Shown one piece after another: positions 1-6,996 of a stretch of 6,996 nt of DNA. Origin of the DNA: Acidovorax delafieldii (GTDB lineage Bacteria; Pseudomonadota; Gammaproteobacteria; Burkholderiales; Burkholderiaceae_C); contig DCVY01000144.1 of the NCBI GenBank assembly GCA_002327945.1, forward strand, positions 5,468 to 12,463, in the 5' to 3' direction. The position numbers were made by a program, and so were the translations under genes. The notes under the pieces are model-generated. The model saw nothing but the letters and a program-made list of their open reading frames with translations, did not search any database and was not told where the DNA came from. Numbering within the stretch: position 1 is the first letter of the stretch; the number at the start of each line of letters is the position of its first letter.

Positions 1-1005
1 CAAGGTGGCGCGGTCCATGAGCAGTGACTGTGCATGCGGCACGGTGGCGCGCAGTTGGTCGAGAATGGCAAAGCCGTGGGTGTCGATGTCGCCCCAGTAG
101 TGCACGGCACATAGATGCAGCCACCGCGCGCCAGCCAGGGCTTCAAAGCCGTAGCCCGCGCCAAACACCACCAGGCTGCCGGCCACAGCCGGCAGGGCCA
201 GAAAGTTGACTTCGTTCTCGGTGATGAACACGCGGCGCACGGGCGGCTCCAGGGCCTCGAATGCGGCCTGGGTGATGGTGATGTCCGAACCCCAGGGCCC
301 ACCCGCAGCGGCATCCAGCCACCGCAGACGGATGCGCAAAGGCTTGTCGGCAAAGCCATAACGGCGGGCAAACTGGCCCACGCCCGAGGCCGTAGCGTCC
401 ACAGCCACGGGCGCCAGGGCCAGGTCCAGCAGCTCGGTCAGCACGCCCCTGTGCGCTTCGGTGAACTTGGTGTCCACACCGGGCAGGTCCATCTGGCGCA
501 GGTAGATGCCGGGCCGGGGGTGCGCCTGCAGCCATGCCACCACGGCCAGCAGGCGGGGCCAGGCCGCGGCCAGCGCCAGGGCCTGCAGGGGCCGACGTGC
601 CAGCCAGGGCAACAGCACGGGTTGGTGCCCGGCGGTGGCGGCCACCAGCGCGGCAAAGCGACGGGCGTCGGCGGTTTTTCCTATCAGGGCCAAGGCTGCG
701 TCCAGGCTGTCCACCCAGGCAGCCTCGGGCAGGCTGTGGTGGCCCACCTCACGGTGGCGCAGCGCACGTTCTTCCAGCCGGTAGTGGACTGCGCCTGCGC
801 GCAAATTGCCGGCCCAGGCGCGGGCCTCGGTAAAGCGCTGCGCCAACTCGCTGGAGCCGGGCGTCACGAGGCGCAACCGCCAGGGGAAGGCCAGCGCCTG
901 CGCCTGCGGCGCTTGTTGCGCAACCACCAGCGCAGCCAGCAACTCCCCCTTGTCCCAGCGCTTTTGCACCTGGGCGCGCAGGTCGTCCGGGCTAGTCCAG
1001 GCCAT
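1..1005 (-). CDS. jetD: JetD, Wadjet nuclease subunit (DUF3322/DUF2220, Toprim-like), C-terminus cut by window edge
   Basis: In type I Wadjet this subunit is the DNA-cutting partner of the JetABC loop extruder and cleaves circular plasmid DNA in the cytoplasm. The frame is open from an ATG at 1005 to base 1, giving 335 whole codons; family members are usually around 390-400 residues, so roughly the last 50-70 are outside the window. The N-terminal part (about 1-190, starting [20 protein letters not shown]) looks like DUF3322. The C-terminal part looks like DUF2220, with the [12 protein letters not shown] stretch (E263, E265) and [10 protein letters not shown] (Y303-F312; D306 and D308). These acidic residues match the Toprim-like metal site known for the family. 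The end, SLLMDRATL, also fits the family. The start lies inside the jetC 3' end (14-nt overlap), with GGAG 7 nt upstream. Later conserved C-terminal residues cannot be checked here. No internal stop or frameshift is seen. Confidence 0.93.
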   Translation of the reverse strand, partial: MAWTSPDDLRAQVQKRWDKGELLAALVVAQQAPQAQALAFPWRLRLVTPGSSELAQRFTEARAWAGNLRAGAVHYRLEERALRHREVGHHSLPEAAWVDSLDAALALIGKTADARRFAALVAATAGHQPVLLPWLARRPLQALALAAAWPRLLAVVAWLQAHPRPGIYLRQMDLPGVDTKFTEAHRGVLTELLDLALAPVAVDATASGVGQFARRYGFADKPLRIRLRWLDAAAGGPWGSDITITQAAFEALEPPVRRVFITENEVNFLALPAVAGSLVVFGAGYGFEALAGARWLHLCAVHYWGDIDTHGFAILDQLRATVPHAQSLLMDRATL

Positions 1006-4000
1006 GGCCGGACTCCGGGTGGATCTGAATTTGCTGCGTCAGCACCTGCAGCCGCTCTTTCTCGGCCTGGTATTCCTCAATGCTCAGGTTGCGCAGCCTG
1101 GAGTTGCGCCCTTCTTCGTTGTGCACGAATCCCACACTCGAAACGAAGGGTTCGATGGTGTGGATTTTTTGCAGCGGCGTGACGATGAGCAGTTGCAGGT
1201 TGAGCTTCTGAAACAGCTTCAGGCCATAGTGCGCCGACTCGTCGGAACCCCGGCCAAACGCCTCGTCGATCACCACAAACCGGAAGCTGCGTGAGCGCGT
1301 CTCTCCCCATGCCAGCCCGAACTGGTATGCCAGGCTGGCCGCCAGGATGGTGTAGGCCAGCTTTTCCTTTTGCCCGCCCGATTTACCGCCCGAGTCGCTG
1401 TAGTGCTCATGCTCGCGCCCGTCGGCGTGCCAGCGCTCGCTGGCCGAAAACACGTACCAGTTGCGCACATCGGTCACCTTGGCGGCCCAGCGGCGGTCCT
1501 GCTCGGCCTGGCCGGGTCGACCGCGCAGGCGCTCGATGATGGCCTTGACCTGCAGGAACTTGGCTTCCGAGTACTGGCTGCCCTGCTGCGCATCGCCCGA
1601 CATGGCGCCCGACAGGCAGGCAGTAAGCTCTGAGCGAAAGTCGCGCACCTCCACGTCGCCCGTGGCCTGCGCCTCCAGAACGATGAAGCGCTCGGGGTTG
1701 TAGTCGATCTGCGTGAGTGACTGGTTGATGAGGGTGATGCGCTCGTGGATGGTTTCGCGCTCGCGGTTGAGCTGCGAATTGAAATGCGCCACCTCGTTGA
1801 TGGTGTTTTCATTGAGCAGGCGCTTGAAATCAGCCTCAAAGCGCGGCAGGTCATCGGCATGCAATTGTTGCAACAGCTTGCGGTATTCGCCGGCCGATGC
1901 GACCGCCACATCCATCTCCTGCGTCTCCAGCAGGTAACTTGTGTTGAAGGCGCGCATGGCTGCGATGATTTTTTCCACCAGTTGCTGACTGCGCCGCTCC
2001 TCGGCGTCGATGGACTTTTGCAGCGCCGCGCGCAGTTCACGCTCGCGGGCGTCGCACTGCGCCAGCACCAGCGGCTGCCCACCCAGCATCGGGGCCAGCA
2101 GGGCGTTGAGGTGATCGGCGACCACCGCGTCCACAGGCGGCTCGTCGGCCAGCGTGGCCTCGGTCTCGCTGCGCTGGGTTTGGGCGGAGGCCAGATTCAC
2201 CTCGGTGCGGGTGCGCCGGTCACGCTGATCGGCCAGGCGCGCCTCCAGCTGGGCCAGGGCTTTTTCGAGCGCTGCCAAACGCCCGGTCAGGGTTTGCAGC
2301 AGGTCCGACGATGCGCGCAACTGCGCCAGCTCGTCCTGCAGCCGCGCCACTTCGCGCGCGGGGCTTTGCCAGTCGAGTTCCTGGTAGTCGCGAAACTCCA
2401 CCAATTTATCGAGCCAGCGCAGACGCTCTTGCACCGCACTCTGCTGGGCCTGCAGCTCGGCAATACGGGCGCCTACGCGGCCCAGGCGGGCTTCGAGCAC
2501 CCGGGCCTTGGCCTGCAACGCCGCCAGCTTGGCGGTGTTGCTCCAGCCCAGCACGTAGCGGCTGCGGTCGGCCAAGGTGTGCCGGTCGTCCTTTTCGTGG
2601 CGCTCGCCGCCCTTGATTTGCCCGGCGCGGGTGATGGCCCGGGGCTCGCGGCGAAACTGCTCCTGGGTGGTGCAGCACACCACGTTGAAGCGCTGCCACA
2701 GCGCCTGCTCCAGCCAGCCGAAAAAGGGCGAATCTGGTTTGATGGAGAGCTTGCGCAGCAGGGCGTCGGCGGTCAGCTCGGGAGGGTCTGCCGGGCGGGT
2801 GGCGTTGACCTTGAAATACACCAGCCGTCCGCGCAACGCGGTCTGATCCACCCACTCGGCCACGCGCGCATACAGGGCCTCTGGCACCAGCAGCGACAGA
2901 CCAAAGTTGTGCATCAGCCGCTCGATGGCGCCCTCCCAGTCGCGCTCGCTGTCGCGCACCTCGATGAGCTCGCCCGCAAAGGGCATGCGGTCTTCGGGCA
3001 CGCCCAGCGCCTGGCACAGCGCTGCGCGGATGCCGATCTGCCGCGCATCGATGTTGCTGCGGCGCCCGCGCAGGCTGTCGATCTCGGTCGCCAGTTCGGC
3101 ATGCTCTTGCCGCCCCTGGTGCAAAGCGGCAGCCTGCTCCACCTCTTCGTTGCGCAGATCGCTGCTGCGGGCGCCTTCCACCTCGCGCATGTGCTGGCAG
3201 GCCTGCTGCTGGGTTAGCAGCTCTTGCGCATTGCCTACCTGCAAGAGGCCCAGCGGCTGGCGCAGCGCGTCATAGCGCGCAGCGTGGGCCTGGCGACGGG
3301 TGCTTTCGGCCTGGCTGCGCGCCATGGCTTCTTCGAGCTGGGCAATGCGGTCGCCCCCGCTGTGGGCAATGTCGGCGCGCAGTTCACGCTCTTGCGTTTG
3401 CAGCCTGGCCCGGTCGGCTTGCAGCCCTTGCACTTTGGTGTGGTCGCTGGCCAGGGTGTCGGTGAGCTGCTCGATGCGCTCGTCCAGCAGCGCGCTCCTG
3501 AGCCCGGCAAAGTGCGCACGCAGTGCGTCGCGGCTGGCGCGCCGGGTTTCGATATGGGCCTGCAGCTGGGCGTGGCGGTCGCAGTCGGCCACCAGCGGGG
3601 TCAGCAGCGCCACCTGGTGCTGCGCTTTGAGCACCGCGGCGTGGGCACGGCTGAGGTCGTCAAAATGCGCCATCAGGCTCTGGATGCGCGGCGCCACGTC
3701 AAAGGGCTCCAGCATGTGGTGGCGCACAAAATCGGTCAGATTGCCCACGGATTTCATCGACACCGTCTGGTGAAAAAGATCCAGAGCCTGCTCGCCCAGG
3801 TTGCCAAACCGGCGCCGAAAATGCGCGCCGTATTGCGCAAAGCTGTCAAACAAGGCCACGCCGCTTTTGCGCAGGCGCGTGCGCAGCCCGGTGATGGCGC
3901 TGCCAAATTGGGCAAAGTCCTGGGTGACGGACAAGGCCTTGTCGGCCACGACATACAGGCGCTCGGGTTGGCCCAGGGCGTCTTTGAACCAGAAAACCTG

Positions 4001-4459
4001 CGCCAGCGTCACGGTCTGGTCAAACCCCGCGTTGTGGAACACCCCCAGGATGACCGAATAGCTGCCCGCATCGCGCAGGGCCACGGGCTTGGCGCTGCCG
4101 CTGGTTTCGTTGCGTTCGGACTTGTAGTGCCCCAGCACATACGAGCGCAAGGAGCGCTCGCGCGCATCGGCCCCGGCGGCCTTGTTGTAGCCAATGCGGT
4201 GCGCGGGCACCAGCAGCGTGGTGATGGCATCCACCAGCGTGGATTTGCCCGATCCGATGTCTCCGGTCAGCAAGCCGTTGCGGCCGCCCGGCGCCAGCGA
4301 CCACACGCGCTGGTCGAATGTGCCCCAGTTGAACACCTCCAGCCGCGTGAGCCGAAAGCCAGAAAGCGCCGCAGCCGTTGAAGAATCCGCCTGCACCACG
4401 GGCACAGCCGGGGCCTGTGCCGCGCCCGCAAACAGATCGCCCGCATCACTGCTGTGCAT
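992..4459 (-). CDS. jetC: JetC, SMC/MukB-like ATPase of Wadjet type I
   Basis: This is the motor subunit: an SMC-like ATPase which, with JetA and JetB, extrudes DNA loops. The protein is 1155 aa. After an A/P/S-rich leader (1-33) comes the N-terminal ATPase half, [14 protein letters not shown] (35-48), with Walker [10 protein letters not shown] (66-74) and a conserved [20 protein letters not shown] stretch (91-110). Heptad-like, E/R/Q/L-rich coiled-coil arms cover about 270-480, 640-770 and 800-915. Between them, at about 510-640, is a globular hinge-like region containing [12 protein letters not shown] (515-526) and [13 protein letters not shown] (614-626). The C-terminal half has the ABC signature [11 protein letters not shown] (1026-1036) and Walker B VVIDEAF (1062-1068; D1065, catalytic-type E1066). 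I chose the ATG at 4459 because GGAGG lies 6 nt upstream; an in-frame ATG at 4618 would lie deep inside jetB and add a 53-residue basic stretch that reads as jetB out of frame. It overlaps jetB and jetD by 14 nt each. SbcC and MukB are more distant alternatives. Confidence 0.95.
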   Translation of the reverse strand: MHSSDAGDLFAGAAQAPAVPVVQADSSTAAALSGFRLTRLEVFNWGTFDQRVWSLAPGGRNGLLTGDIGSGKSTLVDAITTLLVPAHRIGYNKAAGADARERSLRSYVLGHYKSERNETSGSAKPVALRDAGSYSVILGVFHNAGFDQTVTLAQVFWFKDALGQPERLYVVADKALSVTQDFAQFGSAITGLRTRLRKSGVALFDSFAQYGAHFRRRFGNLGEQALDLFHQTVSMKSVGNLTDFVRHHMLEPFDVAPRIQSLMAHFDDLSRAHAAVLKAQHQVALLTPLVADCDRHAQLQAHIETRRASRDALRAHFAGLRSALLDERIEQLTDTLASDHTKVQGLQADRARLQTQERELRADIAHSGGDRIAQLEEAMARSQAESTRRQAHAARYDALRQPLGLLQVGNAQELLTQQQACQHMREVEGARSSDLRNEEVEQAAALHQGRQEHAELATEIDSLRGRRSNIDARQIGIRAALCQALGVPEDRMPFAGELIEVRDSERDWEGAIERLMHNFGLSLLVPEALYARVAEWVDQTALRGRLVYFKVNATRPADPPELTADALLRKLSIKPDSPFFGWLEQALWQRFNVVCCTTQEQFRREPRAITRAGQIKGGERHEKDDRHTLADRSRYVLGWSNTAKLAALQAKARVLEARLGRVGARIAELQAQQSAVQERLRWLDKLVEFRDYQELDWQSPAREVARLQDELAQLRASSDLLQTLTGRLAALEKALAQLEARLADQRDRRTRTEVNLASAQTQRSETEATLADEPPVDAVVADHLNALLAPMLGGQPLVLAQCDARERELRAALQKSIDAEERRSQQLVEKIIAAMRAFNTSYLLETQEMDVAVASAGEYRKLLQQLHADDLPRFEADFKRLLNENTINEVAHFNSQLNRERETIHERITLINQSLTQIDYNPERFIVLEAQATGDVEVRDFRSELTACLSGAMSGDAQQGSQYSEAKFLQVKAIIERLRGRPGQAEQDRRWAAKVTDVRNWYVFSASERWHADGREHEHYSDSGGKSGGQKEKLAYTILAASLAYQFGLAWGETRSRSFRFVVIDEAFGRGSDESAHYGLKLFQKLNLQLLIVTPLQKIHTIEPFVSSVGFVHNEEGRNSRLRNLSIEEYQAEKERLQVLTQQIQIHPESGHGLD
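1013..1016 (-). promoter_or_regulatory. Ribosome binding site of jetD
   Basis: GGAG on the minus strand lies within the last codons of jetC, 7 nt before the jetD ATG at 1005. It supports this start and re-initiation by ribosomes finishing jetC. Confidence 0.65.
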
Positions 4460-5123
4460 CGTCGGCCTCCGTCTGCGGGGCAGCCAGGTGGTGTTGGTAG
4501 GCCTGCAGGCGCTCGTCAAACTCGGCCAGCCACTGCGCATCGACAAAGGCCTTGAGGATGCGCCGCACCTCATACACCGGCGCCTGGCCCGCTTGGGTGG
4601 GCTTGAGGCGGCGCACAAAACCGAGCTCGATCACCTTGTTCAGGTGCGTCTCGATCTGGTCGATCAGGCGGGCGTCGTTGCTGCTGGCGGGCATGAAGAT
4701 GCGCACCATCTCCACCACTTCATCGCGCGACAGAATGAGGCGGGTTTCGCCTCCACCGGCGTCCAGTTCTGCCAGTTTTTTGCGCAGCAGGGCCAGCAGC
4801 AGACTCACATGAAATGTCAGCGGCTGGCGGCGCACCAGGCGCGGCAGCCTGGCAGCAGCCTCGTCGTCTTCCTGGGCACGCGAGCGCACGAAGGCATAGC
4901 CCTCAGCCTCGTCCACCACCAGCTCCAGCGCCAGCACAGCCACGTAGTCCGACACCCGGGCGCGCAGGGCCTGCAAGGCAGCCCACAGCGTGGCGTCTTC
5001 ATCGCGGTACACCACGCCGCGCAATAGCGGGATGACAACGGCGGACAAATCCCACTGCGCCCACTGCGTTGCCGGTGTGCTTGCAGCTTCATTGTGCGAT
5101 GCGTCGTGCAGTGCGTCGCTCAT
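4446..5123 (-). CDS. jetB: JetB, MukE-like subunit (DUF4194) of Wadjet type I
   Basis: This is the small condensin-accessory (KITE/MukE-like) subunit that binds the kleisin-like JetA and helps load or gate the JetC motor on DNA. The protein is 225 aa from the ATG, the usual size for DUF4194. Visible family features include [20 protein letters not shown] (24-43), [15 protein letters not shown] (66-80), [20 protein letters not shown] (95-114) and [15 protein letters not shown] (129-143). A winged-helix-like C-terminal part follows ([20 protein letters not shown], 154-173, then [13 protein letters not shown]). The start is set at the ATG (5123), 2 nt after the jetA stop, with GAGGA 7 nt upstream. 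A TTG two codons earlier (5129) lies only 1 nt from that site and is unlikely. The stop TGA lies 14 nt inside jetC, suggesting translational coupling. There are no membrane segments or signal peptide. Confidence 0.93.
   Translation of the reverse strand: MSDALHDASHNEAASTPATQWAQWDLSAVVIPLLRGVVYRDEDATLWAALQALRARVSDYVAVLALELVVDEAEGYAFVRSRAQEDDEAAARLPRLVRRQPLTFHVSLLLALLRKKLAELDAGGGETRLILSRDEVVEMVRIFMPASSNDARLIDQIETHLNKVIELGFVRRLKPTQAGQAPVYEVRRILKAFVDAQWLAEFDERLQAYQHHLAAPQTEADDAQQ
4466..4470 (-). promoter_or_regulatory. Ribosome binding site of jetC, decides the start
   Basis: GGAGG on the minus strand lies within the jetB 3' end, 6 nt before the ATG at 4459. It is the best Shine-Dalgarno match in the operon and places the jetC start there rather than at the longer in-frame ATG at 4618. 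Confidence 0.75.
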
Positions 5124-5125
5124 GT

Positions 5126-6583
5126 TCAAGTCCTCACAAAGATCACCCGCGGCAACGTGGCGCTGCGCGGCACACCGTCGGCGCCGGTCCAGCGCACGGT
5201 TTCCTGCACCCCTTCATCCACCACGGCCTGCGCCGCCACACTGGCCAGTTGCAGATAGACCACCAGTTCGCCCAGGCCCTGCTGCAGCGGGCGGGTTTGC
5301 AGCAGCTCGCCCAGACTGACCTGGGCGCGGGTTTGCAGCGCCTGGCGCACATGGGCGGCCAGCGCGGCCTTGTCCACGCGCACCTGCGTGAAGAGCGCGG
5401 TGGCATCACCCACGGCATCGCCCGCCTGCACCGGGGCTTGGCTCAGCGCCATGGGGGCTGCGGGGCGAAACAGCGGACGCTCCATGGGCAACTGCACGCT
5501 GGGGTGCAGGGCGTTCACGGCAAACACCTCGCCGGGTGGCGGGGTATCGCGCAGCGCCACGGCCCGCGCCTCGATACCGTGCAGCAGGTCCATGATGCGG
5601 CGGTTTTCCAGCCAGGCCTGGTCGTCAAGAAAACGGCGCAACTGCTGCGACAGCTGGGCCACTGTGCGCTGGGCGTGCTCACCGGCCTCCAGCCAGTCGT
5701 AGTGCACGCGGCGCAGCCGGGTGTCGGGCTCCAGCTGCGCCACCGGCGGCAGTGCCAGCACCTGGTCGAGCAGCGCACTCAACTCTTCCTGACGCGACTG
5801 GGACATGAGGAATTCCCAGAATGCGCGAAAGCTCCTGCCCTGGTCGGACTCGGCAATCGCATCGCGCTCGCCCAGAATTTCGCGCAGCAGCACGCCGCGC
5901 CCCTGCGTTTCGCCGCCATCCCACAATGCGATGCGTTCACGCACCTTGCGATCGAGCAGCCTGAAGTTGTGCTCCACCTCGCGAAAATCAGACAGCAGAT
6001 CGCGCGCCAGGTCGGTGAACTGCTGAAACCGGTCTCTGAGCGCGGTGTCGCCCAGCAAGGGCATGTGGCCGCCCAGCACCAGGGCAATTTCGGCGTCGAT
6101 GGCATCGCGCCGCTTGTGCAGCTCGGCAATACGGGTTTCGGGATTGGTGTCGCTGCCTTCACTCATCTGCTGCAACAGCGCAAACAGGGTCAACAGGCGC
6201 GATTCGGTGCCGACGAAGCTGCGCTGAATCAGGCCGGACAACCAGGTCAGGGCCCGCTCGGTGGCCGGTGTCAGGTCAAAGTGCGGCTCATCCGTGCCCT
6301 GGGGGTAAAACTTGCGCAGCCAGCCTTTGTCGTGGGCCGACCAGTCGTTCAGGTATTCCAGCGCCGGCCGGGGAAAGGCCTTGTCACCCAGCCGCTCGCG
6401 CAGATCAAACAGGCTGTCGTTGAGCGCCTCGACCAGGTCTGGCTGCGCTATCGAGCGCACATTGGGCGCAATGAACACACGGTGCAGAAAACTGGCCACC
6501 AGCGGCGCATGCTCGGCCACCAGCAACCGCCAGGCGGGGTGCTGGCGGCGCAGTTGATCGAGCGCGGTGTAGTCCAGGTCCAT
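5126..6583 (-). CDS. jetA: JetA, kleisin/MukF-like subunit (DUF3375) of Wadjet type I
   Basis: JetA is the kleisin-like bridging subunit of the Wadjet condensin complex, joining JetC heads and holding JetB. The protein is 485 aa, a normal length for DUF3375. It begins MDLDYTALDQLRRQHPAWRLL, and the strongest family signature is KGWLRKFYP (86-94) followed by DEPHFDLTPATERALTWL (98-115). A charged helical, probably coiled-coil part (about 145-245) includes RIAELHKRRDAIDAEIALVLGG (151-172), split here only by description. The C-terminal 80 or so residues (VRVDKAALAAHVRQAL onwards) look like a compact winged-helix-type end. It is the first gene of the operon: 104 nt follow the cobO stop, and AAAGGGG lies 7 nt before the ATG. 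The stop TGA is 2 nt ahead of jetB. No frameshift or truncation is seen. The MukF-like role is family knowledge, not visible from the residues alone. Confidence 0.95.
   Translation of the reverse strand: MDLDYTALDQLRRQHPAWRLLVAEHAPLVASFLHRVFIAPNVRSIAQPDLVEALNDSLFDLRERLGDKAFPRPALEYLNDWSAHDKGWLRKFYPQGTDEPHFDLTPATERALTWLSGLIQRSFVGTESRLLTLFALLQQMSEGSDTNPETRIAELHKRRDAIDAEIALVLGGHMPLLGDTALRDRFQQFTDLARDLLSDFREVEHNFRLLDRKVRERIALWDGGETQGRGVLLREILGERDAIAESDQGRSFRAFWEFLMSQSRQEELSALLDQVLALPPVAQLEPDTRLRRVHYDWLEAGEHAQRTVAQLSQQLRRFLDDQAWLENRRIMDLLHGIEARAVALRDTPPPGEVFAVNALHPSVQLPMERPLFRPAAPMALSQAPVQAGDAVGDATALFTQVRVDKAALAAHVRQALQTRAQVSLGELLQTRPLQQGLGELVVYLQLASVAAQAVVDEGVQETVRWTGADGVPRSATLPRVIFVRT
5131..5135 (-). 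promoter_or_regulatory. Ribosome binding site of jetB, decides the start
   Basis: GAGGA on the minus strand lies inside the jetA 3' end, 7 nt before the ATG at 5123. It is only 1 nt from the alternative TTG at 5129, so it favours the ATG. Confidence 0.7.
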
Positions 6584-6590
6584 GCAATCG

Positions 6591-6597
6591 CCCCTTT
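6591..6597 (-). promoter_or_regulatory. Ribosome binding site of jetA
   Basis: The minus strand reads AAAGGGG, ending 7 nt before the jetA ATG. A GGAG (6601-6598) lies further off, 14 nt from the start, too far to be the main site. The spacing supports the ATG at 6583 as the start. Confidence 0.6.
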
Positions 6598-6637
6598 CTC
6601 CGGCGGGCTACCGGCTGTGGCCGCCGCCGACAGGCAG

Positions 6638-6652
6638 GCAGCGCCGCGCTGC
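6638..6652. repeat. Short perfect hairpin (6-bp stem, 3-nt loop) between cobO and jetA
   Basis: The minus strand reads GCAGCG-CGG-CGCTGC, a perfect GC-only-ended stem. No T-run follows on either strand, so it is not a classic intrinsic terminator. It could be a weak terminator, an operator or chance in GC-rich DNA. It lies 36-50 nt downstream of the cobO stop and upstream of the jetA ribosome binding site. Confidence 0.4.
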
Positions 6653-6667
6653 ATTGTGAGCGATGAA

Positions 6668-6677
6668 CAGGCGCCTG
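6668..6677. repeat. 10-bp perfect palindrome CAGGCGCCTG between cobO and jetA
   Basis: This is an uninterrupted self-complementary 10-mer, 10 nt after the cobO stop. It could be a dimeric regulator half-site pair or part of a 3' structure. Short GC-rich palindromes also arise by chance, so the role is unknown. Confidence 0.3.
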
Positions 6678-6687
6678 GCGTGAACCA

Positions 6688-6996
6688 TCAGTCTTCAATG
6701 CCACGCTGCGCGGGCACGCCCGCCTTGAACGCGTGCTTGACCAGCTGCATCTCGGTCACGGTGTCGGCCAGCTCGATGATCTCGGGGGGGCAGCGCCGGC
6801 CGGTGAGCACCACATGCACGTCGCGGGGCCGCTCGCGCAGGGTTTGCAGCACGCCGTCGAGCGGCAGCCAGCCATAGATCAGCGGGTAGGTGATTTCGTC
6901 CAGCACCACCATGAAATAGTCGCCCGAGAGGATGGCGGCGCGCGCCTTCTCCCAGCCCTGGCGCGCGAGTTGGGCGGAGTGCTCCAGGTCCTGGCT
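6688..6996 (-). CDS. cobO: Cob(I)alamin (corrinoid) adenosyltransferase, CobO/BtuR type, C-terminal part only
   Basis: This enzyme transfers the 5'-deoxyadenosyl group of ATP to the cobalt of cob(I)alamin or its corrinoid precursors, a step in adenosylcobalamin synthesis and salvage (EC 2.5.1.17). The frame enters from the right edge and gives 102 residues before a TGA; family proteins are around 190-200 aa, so this is about the C-terminal half. Recognisable parts are DYFMVVLDEITYPLIYGWL (Walker B-like VVLDE), DVHVVLTGRRCPPEIIELAD and the closing TVTEMQLVKHAFKAGVPAQ plus RGIED, which strongly resemble the BtuR/CobO C-terminus. The N-terminal P-loop is outside the window. It has no functional link to Wadjet that I know of; it is probably the resident chromosomal neighbour. 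It is co-directional with jetA, so read-through is possible. Confidence 0.93.
   Translation of the reverse strand, partial: SQDLEHSAQLARQGWEKARAAILSGDYFMVVLDEITYPLIYGWLPLDGVLQTLRERPRDVHVVLTGRRCPPEIIELADTVTEMQLVKHAFKAGVPAQRGIED

Noticed and set aside
4460..4618. Longer JetC start at the in-frame ATG at 4618
   Set aside because: It would overlap jetB by over 170 nt, add a basic, low-quality 53-residue stretch, and ignore the GGAGG placed 6 nt before the ATG at 4459.
5124..5129. TTG start for jetB at 5129
   Set aside because: It is 1 nt from the GAGGA ribosome binding site; the ATG at 5123 has the normal 7-nt spacing.
992..6583. Chromosomal MukBEF or SbcCD locus
   Set aside because: The gene set includes DUF3375, DUF4194 and a DUF2220 nuclease in Wadjet order; there is no SbcD phosphoesterase and the SMC protein has the Wadjet-type YNKAAGA stretch.
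6638..6652. Rho-independent terminator of cobO
   Set aside because: The stem is only 6 bp and no T-run follows it on the minus strand.
6653..6687. Sigma70-like promoter (TTCACG ... CACAAT on the minus strand)
   Set aside because: The hexamers match poorly and the spacing is about 20 nt, so this is not supported over background.
5069..6877. Long plus-strand reading frame (602 codons) opposite jetA, and similar ones at 115-1182, 1745-3217 and 3224-4381
   Set aside because: They lie antisense to well-supported jet genes, are rich in Q, G, H and A, show no family motif, and are the usual open antisense frames of GC-rich DNA.

Overview
The window is a GC-rich bacterial segment in which every convincing gene lies on the minus strand. 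Read right to left, it holds the 3' half of a corrinoid adenosyltransferase gene (cobO/btuR type, 6996-6688), a 104-bp gap, and then a tightly packed four-gene operon: jetA (6583-5126), jetB (5123-4446), jetC (4459-992) and jetD (1005-1, cut by the window edge). The four products match, in order and in family, a type I Wadjet (JetABCD) anti-plasmid defence system. This is a described system class; I see no undescribed system here.

How the genes work together (known for the family): JetA (DUF3375, kleisin/MukF-like), JetB (DUF4194, MukE-like) and JetC (SMC-like ATPase) form a condensin-like complex that extrudes DNA loops. JetD (DUF3322 + DUF2220, Toprim-like) is the nuclease that cuts closed circular DNA, such as plasmids, when extrusion can go no further. 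In this copy the visible key motifs are intact. JetC has Walker A, the ABC signature and Walker B. JetD has the TENE and YWGDIDTHG motifs. All frames are open, so the system looks functional as far as the sequence shows.

Operon packing: jetA stop to jetB start is 2 nt; jetB/jetC and jetC/jetD each overlap by 14 nt. All four starts have a purine-rich Shine-Dalgarno-like stretch 6-7 nt upstream. This fits one transcript with coupled translation. No strong terminator or promoter is evident in the cobO-jetA gap, which holds two short perfect palindromes.

Organism: the very high G+C at third codon positions, the proteobacterial-type CobO C-terminus and the general codon use suggest a betaproteobacterium, perhaps Burkholderiales/Comamonadaceae. 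This is inference from style, not from a search. No RNA genes, CRISPR array, insertion sequence, integrase or attachment site was recognised. The long reading frames on the plus strand are antisense shadows of the jet genes.
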